Assembly (NCBI GenBank): GCA_902706205.1
Contig: CACSKA010000004.1
Span: forward strand, 186,001-250,000
Reading direction: 5' to 3'
Source of the DNA: Chryseobacterium sp. 18061
GTDB taxonomy: Bacteria > Pseudomonadota > Gammaproteobacteria > Enterobacterales > Enterobacteriaceae
DNA length: 64,000 nt
A program made the position numbers and the translations under genes. The stretch's first letter is position 1; every line of letters begins with the position of its first letter. Below are positions 27,583-37,189 of the stretch, piece by piece. Below the pieces are notes generated by a model. The model ran no database searches. It had not been told where the DNA came from and saw nothing but the letters and a program-made list of their open reading frames with translations.

Positions 27583-28554
27583 TCATTTCACCTGCGGGTT
27601 CACGCAGTTCTTCTCAATCTTTCCGTTTAACGCATCAATCAGATTATCGACCGCCGTGGCCGCCATGTTGTAGCGCGTCTCATGGGTGGCAGAACCGATA
27701 TGCGGCAGCGCCACGACATTGGGCAGCTTGAGCAATTCTGACGAAACCGGCAGCGGTTCCTGCTCGAACACATCCAGGCCCGCCGCATGAATTTCGCCTG
27801 CTTTTAACGCGGCGATTAACGCGTTTTCATCTACCACCTGGCCTCGTCCGGCGTTAATGAAAATGGCCGATGACTTCATTTTGGCAAACTCGGCGGCACC
27901 GAAAAGATGACGGGTTTCGTCGGTCAGCGGCAGGATCGAACAGACAAAATCCGCTTCCTGAAGCAGGGTGTCGAGGTCGCAATGGCGCGCGTTAAAGCGC
28001 TCATCCGCCTCTTTATGCTGACGCCGCGCGTTGTACAAAACCGGCATGCCGAAACCGAAATGCGCGCGCTGCGCCAGCGCCAGGCCAATGCGGCCCATCC
28101 CAACAATACCTATGGTTTTGTGGTGCACGTCGGTGCCAAACCAGTCCGGGCCAATGCCTTTGGTCCATTCACCTGCTTTCACACGTTCGGCAACTTCGAC
28201 CACCCGGCGCGCGCTGCTCAGGATCAACGCCATCAGCGTATCGGCCACGGTTTCGGTCAGCGCGGTCGGGGTGTGCATCAGCAATACGCGGCGGGCATTC
28301 AGCGCATCGACATCGAAATTGTCGTAGCCGACGGAAATGGTGGAAGTGGCACGCAGGGCGGGCATGTTATCCAGCAGCGCCGCGTCCACTTTTTCGCTTG
28401 AGCCAAGCAGGCCCACGGCATTTTTGAAGGTGTCGGCGTGATCCTGAACGGTATCCGCGTCCAGGTTCGGCACTTTGGTGACCGAAAAATGGGCCTCAAG
28501 GCGGCGTTGCAAATCGTCAGGTAATGATTTGTAGAGAATGACGGACGGTTTCAT
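27583..28554 (-). CDS. ghrB: 2-hydroxyacid dehydrogenase GhrB (2-ketogluconate reductase)
   Basis: A 323-residue D-isomer-specific 2-hydroxyacid dehydrogenase (E. coli GhrB 324). The nucleotide-binding motif GIVGMGRIG lies at about 149-157; catalytic residues are Arg237 ([10 protein letters not shown]), Glu266 (DVFEQEP) and His285 (LPHIGSAT). It reduces glyoxylate, hydroxypyruvate and 2-keto-D-gluconate with NADPH. It starts 21 bp after the transporter gene kguT, so here it reads as the last gene of a kgu operon, the place taken by the reductase kguD in Pseudomonas. Confidence 0.96.
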   Translation of the reverse strand: MKPSVILYKSLPDDLQRRLEAHFSVTKVPNLDADTVQDHADTFKNAVGLLGSSEKVDAALLDNMPALRATSTISVGYDNFDVDALNARRVLLMHTPTALTETVADTLMALILSSARRVVEVAERVKAGEWTKGIGPDWFGTDVHHKTIGIVGMGRIGLALAQRAHFGFGMPVLYNARRQHKEADERFNARHCDLDTLLQEADFVCSILPLTDETRHLFGAAEFAKMKSSAIFINAGRGQVVDENALIAALKAGEIHAAGLDVFEQEPLPVSSELLKLPNVVALPHIGSATHETRYNMAATAVDNLIDALNGKIEKNCVNPQVK

Positions 28555-28575
28555 TCCTTTCTCCAGTTAAAGGGT

Positions 28576-29856
28576 TTAAGCGTGGCGTGCGCCGACGGGA
28601 AGCTTCTGATTATTAGCAGGCTTAACAATTAAAGTCAGCCACACTGAGACGAAAAGTGCCACCCCCATAAATATGTAGGAGGCAGACGGCGTGCCGGTTG
28701 CCCCGTTGAGGTAGCCAACAAACCAGGAGCCGAAGAACGAGCCGAGCGCACCCATGCTGTTGATCAGCGCCATTGCGCCACCGGCTACATTACGTGGCAA
28801 CATTTCCGGCACAATGGCGAAGAACGGCCCGTACGGGGCGTACATCGCGGCGCCTGCAATCACCAGCAGACTGTAGGACATCCAGAAATGATCGGCCCCG
28901 ACGGCCCAGGAACCAATAAACGCCAGGCCGCCAATCAGCAGTAATGGCCAGACGAACAGCTTACGGTTTTGCATCTTATCGGAGGCCCAGGATGCGAGGA
29001 TCATGGCGATGGTGGCGGCCAGATACGGCACCGCCGACAGCCAGCCCACTTCCACCATTCCTAAGTTTTCACCGCCGCTGCGGATAATGGATGGCAGCCA
29101 CAGCACGAAACCGTACACCCCGATGCTCCAGGCGAAATATTGCAGGCACAGCAGAATGACGTTCCGCGAGCGGAAGGCTTCGCCATAGTTACGCACGGCT
29201 TTGATACCCTGCTGCTCCTGATTGAGCTGTGCCTGCAACGCAGATTTTTCCGCTTCAGACAGCCAGCCTACCTGTGTGGGTTTGTCTTTCACCAGCACCC
29301 ACCAACAGAAAGCCCAGATGACCGCCGGGATGCCTTCAAAGATAAACATCTCGCGCCAGCCGAAGGACTGAATCAGATAGCCTGACACCACCGACATCCA
29401 CAGCACTGTCACCGGGTTGCCGAGGATCAGGAAGGTGTTGGCGCGTGAGCGTTCAGATTGAGTAAACCAGTTGCTGATGTAAATCAGCATCGCTGGCATC
29501 ACCGCGGCTTCGACCACACCCAGAATAAAGCGGATCGCTGCCAGCATTGGGATATTACTGACCATCCCGGTCAGCGAGGCACAGCCGCCCCACAGGATCA
29601 GGCACACAAAAATCAGTTTGCGCACACTGCGGCGTTCGGCGTACATCGCCCCGGGGATCTGGAAGAAGAAATAGCCGAGGAAAAACAGCGCGCCGAGCAG
29701 CGAGGACACGCCTTTGGTGATGCCGAGGTCATCGTTGATCCCCGCGGCGGAGGCGAATGAGAAGTTGGCGCGGTCGAGATACGCCAGGCTGTACGTGATA
29801 AATACGATGGGCATGATGTACAGCCAGCGCCTGGTGGCAGGATTTGAACGGTTCAT
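28576..29856 (-). CDS. kguT: 2-ketogluconate transporter, KguT-like MFS protein
   Basis: A 426-residue major facilitator protein of the anion:cation symporter (ACS) family with about 12 helices. It shows the usual signatures AYLDRANFSFASAAGINDDL and FFLGYFFFQIPGAMYAERRS. It probably imports 2-keto-D-gluconate with H+. The assignment rests mainly on its neighbours: a kinase, an isomerase-fold protein, a 2-ketogluconate reductase and a PtxS-type repressor. Another sugar acid such as galactonate would be the main alternative. Confidence 0.83.
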   Translation of the reverse strand: MNRSNPATRRWLYIMPIVFITYSLAYLDRANFSFASAAGINDDLGITKGVSSLLGALFFLGYFFFQIPGAMYAERRSVRKLIFVCLILWGGCASLTGMVSNIPMLAAIRFILGVVEAAVMPAMLIYISNWFTQSERSRANTFLILGNPVTVLWMSVVSGYLIQSFGWREMFIFEGIPAVIWAFCWWVLVKDKPTQVGWLSEAEKSALQAQLNQEQQGIKAVRNYGEAFRSRNVILLCLQYFAWSIGVYGFVLWLPSIIRSGGENLGMVEVGWLSAVPYLAATIAMILASWASDKMQNRKLFVWPLLLIGGLAFIGSWAVGADHFWMSYSLLVIAGAAMYAPYGPFFAIVPEMLPRNVAGGAMALINSMGALGSFFGSWFVGYLNGATGTPSASYIFMGVALFVSVWLTLIVKPANNQKLPVGARHA

Positions 29857-29960
29857 AAGCGTGCCTCTGTTGCTGAGGAAATGGCTACCGCAGTATGTAG
29901 GGTACAGGGTAGCGTTGTTTGGGGGTTTCGGTTGCTGCCGTCCGGTATGTTGTAAAGGGA

Positions 29961-30905
29961 TTACCCGGCCTCGCCGAGCGCTTCCCGGGTGGGTAATCCT
30001 TCGCTGTCGCCCTGGACCTGAATCGCCAGAGAACCAATTTTGTTACCGCGTGCGACCGCCTGCGGCAGGGTTTTGCCCTCCAGCAGGGCACTGATCATGC
30101 CGACGGCGAAGCCATCGCCTGCACCCACGGTATCGACGACGTTTTCTACTTTTTCGGCGGTTACGGTGCCATGCTCGCCATCCGCGCTCTGGTACCACGC
30201 GCCGTCGGCCCCGGTTTTAATCACCACCGCTTTTACGCCACGGCTCAGGTAAAAATCAGCAATGCCTTCCGGCGTGCGCTGTCCGGTCAGAATGAATCCT
30301 TCTTTCAGCCCCGGTAATACCCAGTCGGCCTGGCAGGCGAGATGATTCAGTTTCTCGACCATTTCCGCTTCGCTTTTCCACAGCACCGGACGCAGGTTTG
30401 GGTCAAAAGAGAGTGTTTTCCCGGCGCGTTTCATGGCGTTCGCTGCGTGATCGAGTAGTTCGTAGGCGCTGCCAGATAACGCCGCCGCCACGCCGCTAAG
30501 GTGCAAATGACGGGCTGACAGAAAATGCGCGGAATCGAAATCGTCTTTGCTGAGATGGCTGGCGGCGGAACCTTTGCGGAAGTATTCCACAATGGGATCG
30601 GTTCCATTTTCGACTTTAGATTTCAGCTGAAAACCGGTGGGATAACGCCCGTCGACGGTGACACCTGCGCTATCAATGCCTTCCTGTTTGAGTGAGTCCA
30701 GCACGAACTCGCCGAAGCTGTCATCGCCCACCCGGCTGACCCAACTGACGCTAAGTCCGAGCCGCGCCAGACCGGTAGCGACATTCAGCTCTGCCCCAGC
30801 CACGCGTTTGATAAACGACTCAACCTGGCTGAGCGGCCCGGTTTTCTGGGCGACAAACATCGCCATGGCTTCACCGATAGTGATCACATCCCGTGTCTGA
30901 TTCAT
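29961..30905 (-). CDS. kguK: PfkB-family sugar acid kinase, KguK-like
   Basis: A 314-residue ribokinase-family protein with the two PfkB signatures: VAGAELNVATGLARLG near residue 35 and the ATP/catalytic DTVGAGDGFAVGMISALLEG (Asp264 as base). It would phosphorylate 2-ketogluconate to 2-keto-6-phosphogluconate. KDG kinase (KdgK) is the closest alternative by family. The gene starts 2 bp after kguE; the GAGGA at the kguE end serves as its ribosome-binding site. Confidence 0.82.
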   Translation of the reverse strand: MNQTRDVITIGEAMAMFVAQKTGPLSQVESFIKRVAGAELNVATGLARLGLSVSWVSRVGDDSFGEFVLDSLKQEGIDSAGVTVDGRYPTGFQLKSKVENGTDPIVEYFRKGSAASHLSKDDFDSAHFLSARHLHLSGVAAALSGSAYELLDHAANAMKRAGKTLSFDPNLRPVLWKSEAEMVEKLNHLACQADWVLPGLKEGFILTGQRTPEGIADFYLSRGVKAVVIKTGADGAWYQSADGEHGTVTAEKVENVVDTVGAGDGFAVGMISALLEGKTLPQAVARGNKIGSLAIQVQGDSEGLPTREALGEAG

Positions 30906-30907
30906 GC

Positions 30908-31654
30908 TTATTCCTCGCGTAACCAGCGAACATAGCGACGGGTGACGGCCACCAAATCGTCGCCTTCAAGCGGAAATTCGATACCGCGCGGTACGTTGTC
31001 AGGCAAGGCATTGAGCAGGGCAGCCCAGCGCGGATTGTCGTCCGGGGTTATCGCCCGCCAGCCGTCATGGTGCGGTTCGGCAGCTTTGACGTGAACGTAT
31101 CCCACGCTCGGTGCCAGCAATTGTGCGGCCTGTTCCGGGGAATCACCCAGCCACAGCCAGTTGCCCATATCAAACGTCAGACGAATCGGTAACGCCTGTA
31201 CGCGTACGGCGGCCTGGAAGCGTTGCATCGGAGCCAGCTTTCCGCAGTCGGTCTGGTCGTTTTCAATCACCAGCGCCACCGGGCTGTCGGCCAGAATGGC
31301 GCGCAGTGTTTCCAGCGTGGCAGGCTGAGTGAAATGCCCCAGAGAGAGTTTCAGCCAGGCGGCGTTCAGAACCTGGGCTTCCAGAAGCAATGAGCGGAGA
31401 TTGGGATTCAGGCTGCCGTCGGTTTCAAACAGCCCTTGCGGCGCGGAATAGCAGGCCATCAGGTTGTGCTGAGATATGTCAGCCGCCAGCTGTGGCAGGG
31501 CGTCGATCTCCTGCGGGGCAAACAGTTCTCGGCGGATTTCGACGCCGTCGGCACCAGCCGCTGCAATGATGGAGAGCACGCCGCGCTGCCCTCCGAGGGT
31601 CATCACGCGGTCACGGCCATAGGCAGCCGTTACGACGATGATTTTTCTTGCCAT
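30908..31654 (-). CDS. kguE: KguE-like sugar isomerase/epimerase
   Basis: A 248-residue TIM-barrel protein of the xylose isomerase-like / AP-endonuclease-2 superfamily. Motifs: AAGADGVEIRREL (about 32-44), IENDQTD and LTFDMGNWLWLGDSPEQAA. It corresponds to Pseudomonas kguE, a conserved first gene of the 2-ketogluconate operon whose exact reaction is not well established. It is the first structural gene here, preceded by a PtxS-type operator. Confidence 0.8.
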   Translation of the reverse strand: MARKIIVVTAAYGRDRVMTLGGQRGVLSIIAAAGADGVEIRRELFAPQEIDALPQLAADISQHNLMACYSAPQGLFETDGSLNPNLRSLLLEAQVLNAAWLKLSLGHFTQPATLETLRAILADSPVALVIENDQTDCGKLAPMQRFQAAVRVQALPIRLTFDMGNWLWLGDSPEQAAQLLAPSVGYVHVKAAEPHHDGWRAITPDDNPRWAALLNALPDNVPRGIEFPLEGDDLVAVTRRYVRWLREE

Positions 31655-31703
31655 CCGGGACTCCAGAGCGAAATAAGAATGGGTTTCTCTGTATTACGCT
31701 AGA

Positions 31704-31717
31704 TGGAACCGGTTCCA
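31704..31717. promoter_or_regulatory. PtxS-type operator upstream of kguE
   Basis: A perfect 14-bp palindrome TGGAACCGGTTCCA, 50 bp before the kguE start codon. Pseudomonas PtxS is known to bind TGAAACCGGTTTCA; the two differ by one symmetric base pair. A LacI/PtxS-type gene is immediately adjacent. It is probably the operator through which 2-ketogluconate relieves repression. Confidence 0.75.
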
Positions 31718-31763
31718 AAGAAAAGGCAACGTTGTCTAATTTATGATCGTCATCACAGGGTAA

Positions 31764-32780
31764 TTAGCGGCTGGTGGATCCTCGGACGATCAGTTCGCCA
31801 GAGAAAACCTGTTCGCGGATCGGGTCACTGCTGCCTTCGATCCGGCGCACCACCTGCTCTACAGCGGCATAGCCGATTTTCCAGGTAGGCTGTTTGAGGG
31901 TGGTAATACCCACACCCGCCAGCTCTGCCCATTCAAGTTCGTCAAAACCGAGCAGGCCGATATCGCTGCCCCAGTGCAGGCCCAGGCGTTTGAGCGACCG
32001 CGCCACCTGCAACGTCAGTGCGCCGTTGGCGGAAATCACGGCTTTGCGCATTCCGCGATGCGTGGCGTGGAACTGACGCAGCGCGTTATCGATGAGTGCA
32101 CCGTCGTTCAGTGGCACTTCGGCGTTTTCAGCGCTGATGCCCGGATAGCGAGCCAGTGTCGTGCGAAAGGCGGTCAGGCGTTCGCGTCGGGTGTTGACGC
32201 TCCCGAGCGGTTCGCTGAGAAAAAGCAGCGCTTCAAACCCCTGCTCGACGAGGTGTTCGGTGGCGGTAGTGGCGGCCTGGGTGTTATCCAGTCCGACGAC
32301 GTCGCAGGCAAAATCCGGAATTTTTCGGTCAATCAGGACCATCGGCAGGGCCGACTGTTGCAGACGACTCAGGCCTTCTTCGTGCATTCCCACGGCATTA
32401 ACCACGATTCCTTCGACCTGATAACTGCGCAGCAAATCGAGATAGTGTCGTTCCTGATCCACTTCGTTATTGGTGTTACAAACCAACGGCGTAAACCCCT
32501 GTTCGCGACAGGCGGCTTCGATCCCGCTTAATACATTGACGGAATAGGGATTGGTGATATCGGCAATGATAAGTCCGATAAGGCGAGTGCGGCCATGCTT
32601 CAGGCCCCGCGCCATCAGGCTTGGACGATAGTCGAGTTCGGCAATAGCATGTTCGATTCGCGCCAGAAGGGCGTCTGAAAGCAGATGTTTTTCACCGTTA
32701 AGATAACGCGAAACGCTGGTCTTACCCGTTTTTGCCGCTTTCGCCACGTCGCTGATGGTGGCTCGCGCCTTGTTCGCCAT
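31764..32780 (-). CDS. ptxS: LacI-family repressor, PtxS-like
   Basis: A 338-residue LacI/GalR regulator. I start at the ATG at 32780 (MANKARATISDVAKAAKTGK), which places the helix-turn-helix (ISDVAKAAKTGKTSVSRYLN) at the N-terminus with GAGGG upstream; the longer frame adds 43 unsupported residues. The rest is a periplasmic-binding-type effector domain (LIGLIIADITNPYSVNVLSG, VGLDNTQAATTATEHL, LLGFDELEWAELAGVGITTL). It probably represses kguEKT-ghrB and responds to 2-ketogluconate. Confidence 0.85.
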   Translation of the reverse strand: MANKARATISDVAKAAKTGKTSVSRYLNGEKHLLSDALLARIEHAIAELDYRPSLMARGLKHGRTRLIGLIIADITNPYSVNVLSGIEAACREQGFTPLVCNTNNEVDQERHYLDLLRSYQVEGIVVNAVGMHEEGLSRLQQSALPMVLIDRKIPDFACDVVGLDNTQAATTATEHLVEQGFEALLFLSEPLGSVNTRRERLTAFRTTLARYPGISAENAEVPLNDGALIDNALRQFHATHRGMRKAVISANGALTLQVARSLKRLGLHWGSDIGLLGFDELEWAELAGVGITTLKQPTWKIGYAAVEQVVRRIEGSSDPIREQVFSGELIVRGSTSR

Positions 32781-32861
32781 GAGGGCTTCCTTCACCTGAA
32801 TGTGTGAACACCTTAGCGTGAAAATAAGCGATGGCAAGCCGTTAATGCTGGAGCTGGTGGG

Positions 32862-32878
32862 CGTTTTCGTCGAAAACG
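32862..32878. repeat. Inverted repeat upstream of the PtxS-like gene
   Basis: CGTTTTCG-T-CGAAAACG: perfect 8-bp arms around one base, about 90 bp before the repressor start and after the yiaD stop. It could be a regulatory site or part of a weak yiaD terminator; no T-run is present. Confidence 0.35.
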
Positions 32879-32914
32879 TTGGCCGGGGCGGCGAAACCCT
32901 CCCCGGCACAACGA

Positions 32915-33577
32915 TTACTGCAGCGGGCTGAGGGTGATTTCTACGCGACGGTTCTGCGCTTTCCCTTCGGCGGTGCTATTGCTGGCGACAGGATTCGCTG
33001 GCCCCATTCCGTTGGTGCGGACGCGGTTCGCGGTGACGCCCTGAGTGATAAGGGCGCTGGCCACTGAATCGGCGCGCTGCTGTGACAGGCGCATGTTCAG
33101 GTCCTGACCGCCGGTGCTGTCGGTGTAGCCAACCACGTTAACTGCGGTTTTTTCGTACTCTTTCAATACCATCGCCACGCCGGTGAGGGTGTTTGCCCCG
33201 GCCGGTTTGAGGTTGGCGCTGCTGCTGTCAAAGGTTACGTTGTTCGGCATGTTCAGCACGATGTTGTCACCATTACGGGTGACGCTGACGCCTGTACCCT
33301 GCATTTTTTGGCGCAGTTTAGCTTCCTGAACGTCCATGTAATAACCGACGCCACCACCAACGGCGGCACCTGCTGCGGCACCAATCAGCGCGCCTTTTCC
33401 ACGGTCTTTCTTCGAAGAAGAAAGCATGCCGATACCCGCCCCCGCCAGCGCGCCAATGCCTGCGCCGATACCGGACTTGCCGGCTTCACGTTCGCCGGTG
33501 TAAGGGTTGGTGGTACAGCCTGAAAGGGCCAGCGCGCCGCTTACCATAGCGGCAATCATGATTACGCGTTTTTTCAT
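32915..33577 (-). CDS. yiaD: OmpA-domain lipoprotein YiaD
   Basis: A 220-residue outer-membrane lipoprotein (E. coli YiaD 219). The signal ends in the lipobox LSGC (Cys21). Glycine-rich segments (about 35-80, GIGAGIGALAGAGIGML and GAAAGAAVGGGVGYYMD) may insert in or lie against the membrane. The C-terminal OmpA-like peptidoglycan-binding domain is clear (VNVVGYTDSTGGQDLNMRLS, QQRADSVASAL, NRRVEI). E. coli YiaD was found as a multicopy suppressor of a bamB mutant defect. It is divergent from bisC. Confidence 0.95.
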   Translation of the reverse strand: MKKRVIMIAAMVSGALALSGCTTNPYTGEREAGKSGIGAGIGALAGAGIGMLSSSKKDRGKGALIGAAAGAAVGGGVGYYMDVQEAKLRQKMQGTGVSVTRNGDNIVLNMPNNVTFDSSSANLKPAGANTLTGVAMVLKEYEKTAVNVVGYTDSTGGQDLNMRLSQQRADSVASALITQGVTANRVRTNGMGPANPVASNSTAEGKAQNRRVEITLSPLQ

Positions 33578-33745
33578 CTTATTTCCTTAATCCTTTTTAT
33601 TCTTTGCCACGGCGTCCGCGGCGGTTGATTATGACGCGTGATTGCTGGGAAAATTCCAGGAGCAATCTTTAAATTTGTAAATAAATTGAACACTGATGAA
33701 AAAATCAGCGTCGCAACACCTGCATCCGTTAACCAGGAGCCTGTT

Positions 33746-36079
33746 TTGACCAACTCATCTGCAACAAAAACCATTCTGACCGCCGCCCACTGGGGGCCCA
33801 TGCTGGTCGAAACCGATGGCGATACCGTGCTGGCATCTCGCGGTGCGCTTTCTGGGACATTTGAGAACTCGCTGCAAAGTGCGGTGCGTGATCAGGTGCA
33901 CAGCAAAACGCGGGTCCGTTATCCGATGGTGCGTAAAGGTTTTTTGGCCACGCCGAACAGCCCACAGGGCGTACGCGGGCAGGATGAGTTTGTCCGGGTG
34001 AGCTGGGATGAGGCGCTGGATCTCATTCATGCCCAGCATCAACGTATCCGCGAAACACACGGCCCTGCATCGATTTTCGCAGGCTCCTACGGGTGGCGCT
34101 CTAACGGCGTGCTGCACAAAGCGGCGACGCTGTTACAGCGCTACATGAGCCTCGCGGGCGGTTATACCGGGCATCTGGGGGATTACTCCACCGGTGCGGC
34201 GCAGGCGATTATGCCGTATGTGGTCGGCGGTAATGAGGTGTATCAGCAGCAGACCAGCTGGCCGCTGATTCTGGAACATACTGACGTGGTAGTATTGTGG
34301 AGTGCGAATCCGCTGAATACCCTGAAGATTGCGTGGAACGCCTCCGACGAGCAGGGCATGACGTTCTTCGACACGCTGCGTAACAGCGGCAAGCGACTGA
34401 TTTGCATCGATCCGATGCGTTCGGAAACCGTCGATTTCTTCGGGGAATCGATGGAGTGGCTGGCTCCGCACATGGGTACCGACGTGGCGCTGATGCTCGG
34501 CATTGCCCATACGCTGGTGGAAAATAACTGGCACGATACGACGTTCCTGGCACGCTGCACTACCGGCTACGCCCAGTTTGCTGAATATCTGACCGGCGAG
34601 CGCGACGGCGTGGCGAAAACGGCCGAATGGGCGGCAGATATTTGCGGCATTGATGCGCCTAAAATCCGCGAACTGGCGGAAATTTTCCATCAAAACAGTA
34701 CCATGCTGATGTCCGGCTGGGGTATGCAGCGCCAGCAGTTTGGCGAGCAGAAACACTGGATGCTGGTCACACTGGCAGCCATGCTCGGGCAGATTGGCAC
34801 ACCGGGCGGCGGTTTTGGTCTCTCTTATCATTTCTCCAACGGCGGAAATCCGACCCGACGTGCAGCGGTGCTGGCCTCGATGCAGGGCGGCGTCGCCAAT
34901 GGTACTGATGCGGTGGATAAAATCCCGGTGGCGCGCATTGTCGAAGCGCTGGAAAACCCTGGCGCGCCATATCAGCACAACGGCATGGACAGGCACTTCC
35001 CGGACATCCGGTTTGTCTGGTGGGCGGGCGGCGCCAACTTTACCCATCATCAGGATACCAACCGCCTGATCCGCGCCTGGCAGAAGCCGGAACTGATCGT
35101 TATCTCAGAGTGTTTCTGGACCGCCGCCGCACGCCATGCAGACATCGTGCTGCCCGCGACCACCTCGTTCGAGCGCAACGATTTGACCATGACCGGGGAT
35201 TACAGTAACCAGCATCTGGTGCCGATGAAACGCGTGGTCGCGCCACGCGATGAGGCGCGAGACGACTGGGAGGTATTTGCCGAACTGAGCGAACGCTGGG
35301 AAGCGGGCGGGCGCGAGCGCTACACCGAAGGCAAAAACGATCTGGAGTGGCTGGAAACCTTCTATGAGATTGCCGGGCAGCGCGGCGCGAGCCAGCAGGT
35401 GACGCTTCCCCCGTTCCAGCAATTCTGGGAAGCGAATCAGTTGATTGAGATGCCGGAGAGCGAGCAGAACGCGAAGTTCATCCGTTTCGCCGCCTTCCGT
35501 GAAGACCCGCATGCCAATCCGTTGAAAACCGATAGCGGTAAAATTGAAATTTATTCGCAGCGTATCGCGGGTTTCAATTACGCCGATTGCCCTGGACACC
35601 CGACCTGGCTTGAACCCGACGAGTGGCATGGTAATGCGCAAGCAGGGCAGTTACAGCTTTTGTCGGCGCATCCCGCACACCGTTTACACAGCCAGTTGAA
35701 TCACACGCGTCTGCGCGAGAAATACGCGGTGGCGGGGCGTGAGCCGCTGACGCTGCATCCTGACGACGCGAAAGCGCGTGGCATTGTCGACGGCGACCTC
35801 GTTCGCGTGTGGAACGGGCGAGGGCAAGTTCTGGCGGGCGCGGTTGTGACAGAGGGCATTCGGGCAGGCATTATCTGTTTGCACGAAGGGGCGTGGCCGG
35901 ATCTCGATAATCAGGCCGGGGGCATCTGTAAGAATGGTGCGGTCAACGTGCTGACGAAAGATCTCCCAAGCTCGAAGCTCGGCAACGGCTGTGCGGGAAA
36001 TACCGCGCTGGCGTGGCTGGAGAAATACCACGGGCCAGCGCCCTCGCTTACAGCATTCGATCCGCCTGCCAACGCATAA
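33746..36079 (+). CDS. bisC: Biotin sulfoxide reductase BisC
   Basis: A molybdopterin-dependent oxidoreductase of the DMSO reductase family that reduces biotin sulfoxide and methionine sulfoxide in the cytoplasm. I choose a TTG start at 33746: AGGAG lies six bases upstream and the product is then 777 residues, the same as E. coli BisC, beginning [21 protein letters not shown] longer open frame from 33638 would add 36 unsupported residues. Cofactor-binding stretches include [15 protein letters not shown] with the likely Mo-ligand serine, [15 protein letters not shown] and [19 protein letters not shown]. Its end overlaps convergent yiaC by 32 bp. Confidence 0.94.
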   Translation: MTNSSATKTILTAAHWGPMLVETDGDTVLASRGALSGTFENSLQSAVRDQVHSKTRVRYPMVRKGFLATPNSPQGVRGQDEFVRVSWDEALDLIHAQHQRIRETHGPASIFAGSYGWRSNGVLHKAATLLQRYMSLAGGYTGHLGDYSTGAAQAIMPYVVGGNEVYQQQTSWPLILEHTDVVVLWSANPLNTLKIAWNASDEQGMTFFDTLRNSGKRLICIDPMRSETVDFFGESMEWLAPHMGTDVALMLGIAHTLVENNWHDTTFLARCTTGYAQFAEYLTGERDGVAKTAEWAADICGIDAPKIRELAEIFHQNSTMLMSGWGMQRQQFGEQKHWMLVTLAAMLGQIGTPGGGFGLSYHFSNGGNPTRRAAVLASMQGGVANGTDAVDKIPVARIVEALENPGAPYQHNGMDRHFPDIRFVWWAGGANFTHHQDTNRLIRAWQKPELIVISECFWTAAARHADIVLPATTSFERNDLTMTGDYSNQHLVPMKRVVAPRDEARDDWEVFAELSERWEAGGRERYTEGKNDLEWLETFYEIAGQRGASQQVTLPPFQQFWEANQLIEMPESEQNAKFIRFAAFREDPHANPLKTDSGKIEIYSQRIAGFNYADCPGHPTWLEPDEWHGNAQAGQLQLLSAHPAHRLHSQLNHTRLREKYAVAGREPLTLHPDDAKARGIVDGDLVRVWNGRGQVLAGAVVTEGIRAGIICLHEGAWPDLDNQAGGICKNGAVNVLTKDLPSSKLGNGCAGNTALAWLEKYHGPAPSLTAFDPPANA

Positions 36080-36488
36080 TCCAGGTCGGTTGCCGGGTTT
36101 CATCCTGCCATGCGCTGTCCTGAATACGGAAACCCTGCGCATGGTAGAAATTCACCGCCCGGCTGTTTTTCTGGTACACCTCGAGGCTTAATTCCGGGTA
36201 GCGGTCGCAGACATACGCGAGCAGCGCCCGGCCAATGCCGCGTCCGATACAGGCGGGCGCGACAAATAGCGCGCCGACAAAGCGCTGGTCCATCACGCTG
36301 ATAAACCCCTGCACCACACCATCCTCTTCCCACACCCACGTATGCGCGGCGGGCAGATACACATCGCGCACCAGCGGTTCGCTCTCATGCCAGTAGCTTT
36401 CCTCGATAAACGGATGCGCAAAAATAGTGCTATCCAGCCACAGCGTCAGCAGGGGTTGGCGGTCGCTATTTTGCCATTTGCGGATCAT
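36048..36488 (-). CDS. yiaC: GNAT N-acetyltransferase YiaC
   Basis: 146 residues from the ATG at 36488, the same length as E. coli YiaC. The GNAT acetyl-CoA motif is [18 protein letters not shown] (about 82-99), followed by [20 protein letters not shown]. coli YiaC is a protein lysine acetyltransferase. The gene overlaps the end of tag by 23 bp (translational coupling) and the convergent bisC by 32 bp. Confidence 0.93.
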   Translation of the reverse strand: MIRKWQNSDRQPLLTLWLDSTIFAHPFIEESYWHESEPLVRDVYLPAAHTWVWEEDGVVQGFISVMDQRFVGALFVAPACIGRGIGRALLAYVCDRYPELSLEVYQKNSRAVNFYHAQGFRIQDSAWQDETRQPTWIMRWQADRML

Positions 36489-37047
36489 CGTCGCCTCCAG
36501 GATGGCAGAAACACGCGGTGACATGGTCGTTGACCAGCCCGCAAGCCTGCATAAAGGAGTAGCAGATAGTGGTGCCGACAAACTTAAAGCCGCGCTTTTT
36601 CAGCGCCTTCGACAGCGCATCCGACGCGGGCGTGCTGGTGGGGATTTCTGCCAGCGTCGCGGCACGCGTGGCCTGCGCATGGTTATCGACAAACGACCAG
36701 ACGAAATCGGCAAACGGTTCACCGTTGGCTTCCATGGCAAGGAATGCGCGGGCGTTGCCAATAATTGACTGAATTTTTCCGCGATGGCGAATGATCCCGG
36801 CGTTGAGCACCAGTCGCTCTACGTCGGCTTCATCCATGGCCGCCACTTTTATGGGGTCGAAGTGGTGAAACGCGTCGCGATAGTTTTCACGTTTTTTCAG
36901 CACCGTTATCCAGGAAAGCCCGGCCTGCTGGCCTTCAAGGCAGATCATTTCAAACAGCTTTTGATTATCCCGCTGGGCCACGCCCCATTCGCTATCGTGA
37001 TAGGCAATGTAAAGCGGGTCCTGACTTACCCAACCGCAACGTTCCAT
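36466..37047 (-). CDS. tag: 3-methyladenine DNA glycosylase I
   Basis: 193 residues from the ATG at 37047 (MERCGWVSQDPLYIAYHDSE), matching E. coli Tag (187). The frame is open 54 codons further upstream but that part is non-coding by comparison. The zinc-binding and substrate-pocket features are present: Cys4, EWGV (about 21-24), SWITVLKKRENYRDAF, FKFVGTTICYSFMQACGLVN, and His/Cys near the C-terminus. It removes 3-methyladenine from alkylated DNA. The C-terminus is six residues longer than in E. coli. Confidence 0.96.
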   Translation of the reverse strand: MERCGWVSQDPLYIAYHDSEWGVAQRDNQKLFEMICLEGQQAGLSWITVLKKRENYRDAFHHFDPIKVAAMDEADVERLVLNAGIIRHRGKIQSIIGNARAFLAMEANGEPFADFVWSFVDNHAQATRAATLAEIPTSTPASDALSKALKKRGFKFVGTTICYSFMQACGLVNDHVTACFCHPGGDDDPQMAK

Positions 37048-37189
37048 CTCACTCTCCCACTTTTCGATGTCGATGAAGAAATATTCAACCTGCCTTGACG
37101 GCAGAAATAAAATGACAATATTTAGTAATACGCACTCGCGTAAAAAATCATAACAACAATGCCGGATTCGGCTCTTTCGGAGTCGCCAA

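Noticed and set aside
33638..33745. 36-codon N-terminal extension of bisC
   Set aside because: The TTG at 33746 has a well-placed AGGAG and gives the exact E. coli length; the extension has no similar counterpart.
34133..35050. 305-codon open frame antisense to bisC
   Set aside because: It is entirely within bisC; no domain is recognisable.
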